The position numbers were made by a program, and so were the translations under genes. 64,000 bases of DNA, from positions 1 to 64,000 of the forward strand of contig MVZN01000003.1 of NCBI GenBank assembly GCA_002069125.1, in the 5' to 3' direction. Of the stretch, positions 58,456 to 64,000 are shown piece after piece. Source of the DNA: Spirochaetes bacterium ADurb.BinA120. GTDB taxonomy: Bacteria; Spirochaetota; UBA4802; UBA5368. Numbering within the stretch: the first letter of the stretch is position 1; every line of letters begins with the position of its first letter. Below the pieces are notes generated by a model, which made no database searches, had not been told where the DNA came from, and saw only the letters and a list, made by a program, of their open reading frames with translations.

Positions 58456-59361
58456 TCAGCCGTTTCGCGCGTTGAAATAGAGATGCCAGGTAGACCTATC
58501 GACAGGCCGGGCGTCCAGTGCGTATACATGGCTTTTCTTCCATCCCTCACCCCCGGGGCGAACGAGCGGCCCCGGGAGGGCCTGTTTCCATTTCAGGCCG
58601 TCCCTTGATGTGAATACGAGTATCGCCGAGCCCGAGCGGGACGAAGCCTCGTCCCAGTAGATGCCGTTTTCCAAACCTATGAATCCGTCATCCATCCGCA
58701 CGGCCTTGAACGCGCCGGCGCCCAGATTGCGCCACGGGTCATTCGGCGATGGGGAGATGATCGGCTCGGGGCGCGGTATAAACGGGCCGGTCGGGCCGTC
58801 GCCCTCGGCCACGCCGATGTAGAGCGGCTCGTTGAATCCGCAGTCGGGAACTCGCACCAGCGACGCGCTGTAGTACAGGAGGTAGCGTTTGCCGTGTCTG
58901 AGCACGCATGGATTGCCTACCGACGCGCCGTATCGCGCGTCGCTGTGCCACTCGAGCGTGGGATAAAAAACCGGAAGCGGTTCGCTCCATGCAAGGAGGT
59001 CGTCGGATACCGCGCATTCGATGTGCGATTTCCATTTTACTGGAAGCATCGAGAACCAGATGCCGTATTTACGCGGCCGCTCGTAGTAGAGATAGTACCT
59101 TCCACCGTCGCGCAGAATAAAGGGCCTCATGGCGCCCGGGCATACGAGGCCCGGCAGTCGCCCGAACGAATACCCGTCGGGTGAGATGAAATGGTGTATG
59201 CCCATAAGCGAATGGGCGAAAAGGTGCCACGCGCCGTCGGGCGATTCCGCCGGAGTGAGGAAGCTCGGATCGGCAATAATGGAGGATGGAAAGGGCGCCT
59301 CTATGATCGGATTGGCCGCGTATTCCGTCCATGCGAGCTTTATAAATTCGGTCGTCTTCAC
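58456..59361 (-). CDS. GH43-like five-bladed beta-propeller glycosidase
   Basis: 301 residues, no signal peptide. Repeating blades are visible: IIADPSFLTPAESPDGAWHLFAHS, GAMRPFILRDGGRYYLYYER, ASVGNPCVLRHGKRYLLYYSAS, GAFKAVRMDDGFIGLENGIYWDE and HVYALDARPVDRSTWHLYFNARNG. The pattern D-P-x-F plus repeated G-x-Y-Y-L-Y-Y is that of GH43/GH117/GH130-type propellers. The exact family and catalytic acid cannot be fixed by eye. It starts just after the MFS-transporter stop and probably acts in the cytoplasm on an imported glycoside. Confidence 0.75.
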   Translation of the reverse strand: MKTTEFIKLAWTEYAANPIIEAPFPSSIIADPSFLTPAESPDGAWHLFAHSLMGIHHFISPDGYSFGRLPGLVCPGAMRPFILRDGGRYYLYYERPRKYGIWFSMLPVKWKSHIECAVSDDLLAWSEPLPVFYPTLEWHSDARYGASVGNPCVLRHGKRYLLYYSASLVRVPDCGFNEPLYIGVAEGDGPTGPFIPRPEPIISPSPNDPWRNLGAGAFKAVRMDDGFIGLENGIYWDEASSRSGSAILVFTSRDGLKWKQALPGPLVRPGGEGWKKSHVYALDARPVDRSTWHLYFNARNG

Positions 59362-59362
59362 A

Positions 59363-60619
59363 TCATGCCTCCCCCGCGTTCGGTTTCCTTTCGGTTACCG
59401 CATAAAGCGGAATGAGCGTAAGAAGCACGAGGATGGCGGAGGCCCCGAAGATGGCGCCGGTCGGTATGACGGCCTCCCTGCCCTCGATTACGCGACGCAC
59501 CCCCCATGTGTGGGCTATCAGCCCTCCTATAAGGGGGCCGGGGACCATGGTGAAGGCAACGGTGAACATGGTCATATAACCCGAGAACTGGCCGCGCTTG
59601 TCGGACGGATAAAGGTCCTTGCTCCACGCTCCGGTCGCCGTGGTGAAGGCCGTCTGCGCTCCGATCCAAAGCGCGCCGAATACGGCAAGCCAGACGACCT
59701 CGCGCGACTGCGAGAAGAGGTATAGTGAGACCGATATGATGAAGACCGAGGCGACGCTCACGCTTTTTCTTCCATAGCGGTCAGCCAGCCAGCCGCTGGG
59801 GTAGGCCGCCATAATCCCTCCGACCAGAATGGAAACGAAGATGAGCAGCGACGACCGGTCGATCGGGATTTCAAGAAAGTGATTCAGGTAGATCAACAGA
59901 AAAGGGAAAAAGACCTCGAATGCCATTCCCCAGAGCCCCATGGCGAGCAGCACCATGAAGAAGTCCCGGTTCCGGGTGATGGATTCCCGCGTGAAGGTGC
60001 CGCGGATGGATTCCCACAGCCCTGCGCGCGCCTGGGGCGGCCCCGCCTTTTCTTCGATGAGGATGCCCCCGGCGAGCCCCAGGACCAGCACGAGGGCGCC
60101 CACTGCGCAGAAGAAAACAAAGTAGCCGTAACGGCTCACCACAACCCCCGACGCGCCGTATACTATGAGGATGGCGAGCATTGTGCCAAGGGTAAGGAGC
60201 GCCTGGCCCCGGCCGCGATTCGATCTGTCCGTCGCCTCGGCCAGGTAGGCGTTGTAGTTCGCGTCGAAGGCCGTCGAGCCGAAGAAGGTCATGAGGCAGT
60301 CGAGCGCTATGAGTATCCAGGCGGCAAGAAGCGCGGGCCTGGCCCATTCCGCCATGGGCACCACGGTGATGGACACGCCCCAGACTATATAGCCGTACAG
60401 CAGAAAGGGCCTGCGCCTGCCGATGCGGTCGCCGAACGCCCCCATCACGATCGAGGTGAGCGTCGCAACTATTGCCGAGAGGGCCACCATGAGCGAGACG
60501 TACAGCGGGTTGGGGATGATCTTGTCGAACATGAAGATGTTGAAAAACTGGTTTTCCACGGCCCATGCGATCTGGCCGGCGAATCCGAGAAGAAAGAGGG
60601 AAACCCAGGTCCGTTTCAT
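59363..60619 (-). CDS. MFS transporter, probable sugar or glycoside permease
   Basis: 418 residues from ATG at 60619, preceded by GGAGGG; the longer start at 60676 lacks a site. Twelve predicted helices, with the MFS loop GAFGDRIGRRRPFLLYGY between helices 2 and 3 and GWLADRYGRKSVSV between 8 and 9. The N-terminal FAGQIAWAVENQFFNIFMFD resembles SLC45/sucrose-type MFS carriers. It is coupled to the glycosidase gene (one-base gap), suggesting import followed by hydrolysis. Confidence 0.88.
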   Translation of the reverse strand: MKRTWVSLFLLGFAGQIAWAVENQFFNIFMFDKIIPNPLYVSLMVALSAIVATLTSIVMGAFGDRIGRRRPFLLYGYIVWGVSITVVPMAEWARPALLAAWILIALDCLMTFFGSTAFDANYNAYLAEATDRSNRGRGQALLTLGTMLAILIVYGASGVVVSRYGYFVFFCAVGALVLVLGLAGGILIEEKAGPPQARAGLWESIRGTFTRESITRNRDFFMVLLAMGLWGMAFEVFFPFLLIYLNHFLEIPIDRSSLLIFVSILVGGIMAAYPSGWLADRYGRKSVSVASVFIISVSLYLFSQSREVVWLAVFGALWIGAQTAFTTATGAWSKDLYPSDKRGQFSGYMTMFTVAFTMVPGPLIGGLIAHTWGVRRVIEGREAVIPTGAIFGASAILVLLTLIPLYAVTERKPNAGEA

Positions 60620-60788
60620 GCGCGCCCTCCGATTGATTGTGCCGTTCAGTTTATACCTCGAAAACCGGGCGGTCAAATGAAAAACACTTCATTGGCCGGC
60701 ACGTTCGGATATAACGCCCCGGCCCTTTGGGCCATAAGAGGACCGGGTAAATTGCGCACAGGATGGGGGAGGCGCAAAAATAAAATTC

Positions 60789-60816
60789 TGGACATTTTAT
60801 GGCACCTGCTGTAAAT
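60789..60816 (+). promoter_or_regulatory. candidate promoter of purL
   Basis: TGGACA (60789-60794), 16 bp, GTAAAT (60811-60816). If used, transcription would begin near 60823, after the ATG at 60815 and before the one at 60839, which supports the latter as the real start. No purine riboswitch was seen in 60620-60838. Confidence 0.45.
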
Positions 60817-60838
60817 GCGCAGTGTCATTGGGGGGACA

Positions 60839-63829
60839 ATGGACGAATCCAGATACCGTATTGAAGTCTATTCCACAATAGCCGACCACCGGGGAGAGGC
60901 TTTAAGGGCAAGGCTTGTCCGCCTGGGCTACGATGTCTCGGCGGTTACGATTACCGATAACTACCTGGTAAACGCCGATCTTTCGGGTGAGGAGCTCGAG
61001 TCGGTCGCCCGCATGCTCGCAAACCCAGTCACAAGGGCCTTTACCGTAAACAGGCCGTTCGCCCCGGAGCGCTTTCGCTATGCCATCGAGGTCGGTTTCC
61101 TTCCCGGGGTGACCGATAACCTTGCGCACACGGCCCGCGAATCCATGGAAGACCTGTTGAAACGCCGGCTCGATCCAAAGACCTCCGTGTTCTCCTCCAC
61201 CGGCTATTTTATCGACGGCGGGCTTTCGCGCGTGGACGCGGAGCGGATAGGCATGGAGCTTTACAATCCGCTAATACAGCGTTTAAAGGTGCTCGATCGG
61301 CCGGAATATACCACTGCGGGCGGCATGGGGCGCGCGCTCCCTCTGGTTCGCATCCACGAAAGGACCGTTGCGGACGAGGTGGACCTTGAGATCCCGGAGG
61401 ACGAGCTCAGGCGCCTGGGACGCGAGGGCATCCCGGACTCCGACGGAAGCCGCAGGGGGCCGCTTGCCCTCGACATGCTCTCGCTCGACGCCATCCGGCG
61501 CTATTTCCGTGAGGACGAAAAGCGCAATCCGACCGACGTGGAGCTCGAATCGATCGCCCAGACCTGGTCGGAGCACTGCAAGCATACAATTTTTGCCGCG
61601 CGCCTGGACGAACTGGACGACGGCATCTTCCGCCGCTTTATCCGCGAGGCCACCATGCGCGTTAGGCGCGAGAAGGGCGCGGATGATTTCTGCGTTTCGG
61701 TGTTCGAGGACAACTCCGGAGGCATAGAGTTCGATGACGACTACGTGGTCTCCGACAAGGTGGAAACCCACAACAGCCCGAGCGCCCTGGACCCCTTCGG
61801 GGGGGCCATCACGGGCGTCGTGGGCGTCAACCGCGACACCATTGGATTCGGGATGGCCGCGCGGCCGATAGCCAACCGCTACGGGTTCTGCTTCGCCGAT
61901 CCATTCGACGAGACGCCGCTGTACCGCTCGAAGGATGAGGGCTCGAGGCTGCTTTCGCCCCGCCGCATAATGGAGGGGGTGGTGCAGGGCGTAAATGTCG
62001 GCGGCAACTGCTCCGGAATCCCCACGCCGCAGGGCTTCGTTTACTTCGACGACCGCTATAAGGGCAAGCCCCTGGTATTCGTGGGCACCATCGGACTGAT
62101 TCCGGCGAAGATCGACGGAAAGCCGTCCACCGAAAAAAAGGCGATGCCGGGCGACCATATAGTTATGGCGGGCGGGCGTGTGGGAAGGGACGGCATACAC
62201 GGAGCCACCTTCTCCTCGGAGGCCCTCGGCTCGGGAAGCCCGGCGACAGCCGTTCAGATAGGGGACCCCATTACCCAGAAGAAGATGTCCGACGCAATAA
62301 TAAAGGAAGCGCGCGAGAAGGGCCTGTACCATTCCATAACCGACAACGGGGCCGGCGGGCTCTCCTGTTCCGTCGCCGAGATGGCCAGAGAGGCCGGAGG
62401 CTTCGAGGTGGAGCTCGAAAAGGTCCCGCTTAAATATCCGGGCCTGGCCCCGTGGCAGATCTGGGTGAGCGAATCGCAGGAGCGCATGACGCTCTCCGTT
62501 CCCCCGGAGAAGAGTGGCGAGTTCATCGCGCTCATGGAAAGCCGCGGCGTGGAGGCCACCGTAATAGGCCGCTTTACGGGCTCGAAGCGCGGAATGGTGA
62601 CCTATCACGGGGAAAAGGTCTTCGACCTCGACATGGACTTTCTGCACAACGGCCTTCCCCAGAAGAGCCTTAAAACCTCTCGGCCGACCGGCCCCACGCT
62701 TCACCCCGATATCCCCGCGCCATCGGACCTCGGCGGCGCTCTCCTCGACATGCTGGAGCGACTAAATATCGCGGGTTTCGAGTTTATCTCCACGCAATTC
62801 GACCACGAGGTGCAGTCCAATTCGACGCTAAAGCCCCTGCACGGACCGGGCCGCGTAAACGCCTCCGCCTCGGTCATAAGGCCGCTTCCCGATTCCGTAA
62901 AAGGGGTGGTGCTTTCGCAGGGGCTTTATCCCTCGTACAGCGAGATCGATCCATATCGCATGGCCGCCTGCTCCATCGACACGGCTGTGCGAAACGCCAT
63001 CGCCGCGGGGGGAAGCCTCGGGCGGCTTGCGCTTCTCGACAACTTCTGCTGGTGCGATTCGGACAATCCCGAGCGCCTGTGGCAGCTTCGCCAGGCGGCG
63101 CAGGCCTGTTACGATTACGCCGTTGCCTACGGTACGCCTTATATCTCGGGCAAGGACAGCATGTACAACGACTTCCACGGTTACGATGCGAATTTCAACC
63201 CGGTGAGTATCTCGGTGCCGCCGACGCTTCTAATATCGTCCATCGGCATCGTAGCCGATGTTTGGCGCTGCCAGACGATGGATTTTAAATTCGAGGACGA
63301 CTTTATCTATTTAACCGGCATTACGAACGACGAGACCGCCGGCAGCGAATACGCGGCCATGGCCTCCGAGTCGGCCGGGCGGCGGGGCGCGCTGTATGGA
63401 AGCGAGGTGCCCCGGGTCGACGCCGCGGCGAACGCCAGGCTTTACCTGGCCTACGAGGCGGCGCTCGCAAGGGGGCTGGTGGCCTCTTCCGTGTCGCTGG
63501 AGCGAGGCGGCCTGGGCGTGGCCCTGGCGCGCTCGGCCATGGCGGGCAAACTGGGGGCGGACGTGGACCTGGCGCTCGTGCCGGGCGCGGCGGAGCTTCG
63601 CGAGGACATCATCCTATTTTCGGAAACGCAGGGGAGGCTGCTCGCGTCCGTCGCTCCGGCGAACGCGGCGGCCTTCGAGGAGCTTTTTGCCGGCATGCCC
63701 TGCGCTCGTATCGGACGGGTCACGCGCGACGGCGTCCTCCGTATCCGCGGCTGCGACGGCGCGCCGATGGTTTCATGCGGCGTCGACGACCTCCTCGACA
63801 GCTATCGCAAAACATTCGGGGATTTTTAG
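60839..63829 (+). CDS. purL: phosphoribosylformylglycinamidine synthase with N-terminal PurS-like fusion
   Basis: About 996 residues from ATG at 60839. The first 160 or so residues (RYRIEVYSTIADHRGEALRARLVRLGYDVSAVTITDNYLV, then FRYAIEVGFLPGVTDNLAHTARESMEDLL) look like two PurS-type ferredoxin-like units. The FGAM synthase core follows with QTWSEHCKHTIFAA, SDKVETHNSPSALDPFGGA, GVVGVNRDT, TDNGAGGLSCSVAEMA and SGKDSMYNDF. It carries out the ATP-dependent amidation of FGAR in purine synthesis. There is no C-terminal glutaminase; PurQ is encoded separately right after. Length is between small PurL (about 740) and large PurL (about 1300). Confidence 0.94.
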   Translation: MDESRYRIEVYSTIADHRGEALRARLVRLGYDVSAVTITDNYLVNADLSGEELESVARMLANPVTRAFTVNRPFAPERFRYAIEVGFLPGVTDNLAHTARESMEDLLKRRLDPKTSVFSSTGYFIDGGLSRVDAERIGMELYNPLIQRLKVLDRPEYTTAGGMGRALPLVRIHERTVADEVDLEIPEDELRRLGREGIPDSDGSRRGPLALDMLSLDAIRRYFREDEKRNPTDVELESIAQTWSEHCKHTIFAARLDELDDGIFRRFIREATMRVRREKGADDFCVSVFEDNSGGIEFDDDYVVSDKVETHNSPSALDPFGGAITGVVGVNRDTIGFGMAARPIANRYGFCFADPFDETPLYRSKDEGSRLLSPRRIMEGVVQGVNVGGNCSGIPTPQGFVYFDDRYKGKPLVFVGTIGLIPAKIDGKPSTEKKAMPGDHIVMAGGRVGRDGIHGATFSSEALGSGSPATAVQIGDPITQKKMSDAIIKEAREKGLYHSITDNGAGGLSCSVAEMAREAGGFEVELEKVPLKYPGLAPWQIWVSESQERMTLSVPPEKSGEFIALMESRGVEATVIGRFTGSKRGMVTYHGEKVFDLDMDFLHNGLPQKSLKTSRPTGPTLHPDIPAPSDLGGALLDMLERLNIAGFEFISTQFDHEVQSNSTLKPLHGPGRVNASASVIRPLPDSVKGVVLSQGLYPSYSEIDPYRMAACSIDTAVRNAIAAGGSLGRLALLDNFCWCDSDNPERLWQLRQAAQACYDYAVAYGTPYISGKDSMYNDFHGYDANFNPVSISVPPTLLISSIGIVADVWRCQTMDFKFEDDFIYLTGITNDETAGSEYAAMASESAGRRGALYGSEVPRVDAAANARLYLAYEAALARGLVASSVSLERGGLGVALARSAMAGKLGADVDLALVPGAAELREDIILFSETQGRLLASVAPANAAAFEELFAGMPCARIGRVTRDGVLRIRGCDGAPMVSCGVDDLLDSYRKTFGDF

Positions 63830-63870
63830 CCGCCTACGGGGCGCACATAACGAAAGGAGACATTGGGCCA

Positions 63871-64000
63871 ATGGCAAAACCGGCCGTACTGGTGCTCACA
63901 GGATATGGGATAAACTGCGACGAGGAGACTCGTTACGCCTTCGAGCGCGCAGGGGCCGCCGCGCGCATCGTGCACATCAACGACATCATCTCCTCCCCAT
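63871..64000 (+). CDS. purQ: phosphoribosylformylglycinamidine synthase glutaminase subunit, N-terminal part
   Basis: Begins at ATG 63871 behind AAAGGAGA and is cut by the window end after 43 residues. PAVLVLTGYGINCDEETRYAFERAGA is the PurQ start: a class I glutamine amidotransferase strand, then the GxNCDxET motif. The catalytic cysteine lies beyond the window. It would supply ammonia to the PurS-PurL protein just upstream, 41 bases away. Confidence 0.9.
   Translation, partial: MAKPAVLVLTGYGINCDEETRYAFERAGAAARIVHINDIISSP

Noticed and set aside
58059-58475. 138-codon plus-strand ORF in the gap beside the receiver-kinase
   Set aside because: No ribosome site, and it crosses the perfect palindrome and the end of the glycosidase gene.
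61283-62704. 473-codon minus-strand ORF inside purL
   Set aside because: Antisense shadow; purL motifs are unmistakable on the plus strand.
1-64000. CRISPR arrays, insertion sequences, rRNA genes, prophage
   Set aside because: No regularly spaced repeats, transposase or integrase-like genes (apart from xerD) or rRNA motifs were seen on reading through both strands.

Overview
The window is about 64 kb of GC-rich (roughly 58-60%) bacterial chromosome. It is most likely from a spirochaete related to Treponema/Spirochaeta. The decisive marker is a full-length cytoplasmic filament protein CfpA at 27508-29466, a structural protein I know only from spirochaetes. It sits among a VWA membrane protein, a PPDK-like protein and an uncharacterised 304-residue protein, an arrangement I recall from the Treponema pallidum cfpA locus.

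Layout. (1) 1-2404, accessory end: an AAA/ABC-type ATPase (cut by the window edge) coupled to a DUF4276 TOPRIM-like protein, which looks like a two-gene defence module, then a DUF4143 ATPase behind an AT-rich island. (2) 2571-10107, mostly minus strand: rel-maf-HAMP membrane protein, a plus-strand YciO/Sua5-type gene with a small membrane protein, then a minus-strand set of SET-domain protein, HD hydrolase and radical SAM protein with a C-terminal helix-hairpin-helix. (3) 10361-10762: a self-contained 46-codon gene with its own promoter, long leader and terminator. (4) 10818-22219: nine tightly packed plus-strand genes (Old Yellow Enzyme, LacI regulator, SDR, fumarate-reductase-like flavoprotein, ThuA-like, Gfo/Idh/MocA, GPH symporter, a 708-residue unknown protein, KDG-kinase-like) that look like a sugar-acid or polysaccharide catabolic operon. 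(5) 22278-33333: cell-envelope and filament block (Fn3 protein, TPR protein, 245-residue unknown, VWA protein, CfpA, 304-residue unknown, PPDK-like protein), with clear promoters and terminators. (6) 33554-35301: thiolase, DUF1858 redox protein, and tRNA-Thr/tRNA-Tyr on the minus strand. (7) 35580-39942: TolC/MacA/MacB-type efflux operon. (8) 40142-51701: housekeeping genes (xerD, SpoIID-like lipoprotein, queA, Nif3-like, zinc-ribbon coiled coil, RNase H, recJ, STAS protein, ispF, tyrS, ECF sigma factor and anti-sigma). (9) 51850-60619: SpoIIE-type phosphatase sensor, then minus-strand uvrC, TPR sensor and receiver-kinase, a GH43-like glycosidase and an MFS transporter. (10) 60839-64000: a purL with an N-terminal PurS-like fusion, followed by the start of purQ.

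How the parts work together: stringent response and house-cleaning (rel, maf), DNA repair and recombination (recJ, uvrC, xerD, rnhA), tRNA supply and modification (tyrS, queA, yciO-type, two tRNAs) and purine synthesis form the core. The most unusual material is the filament locus with its partly eroded PPDK-like protein, the sugar-acid operon with its flavoenzyme pair and unknown 708-residue protein, and the small cysteine-containing gene at 10411-10551. No CRISPR array, rRNA operon, transposase or prophage was seen. All family assignments come from reading motifs by eye; no database search was run.
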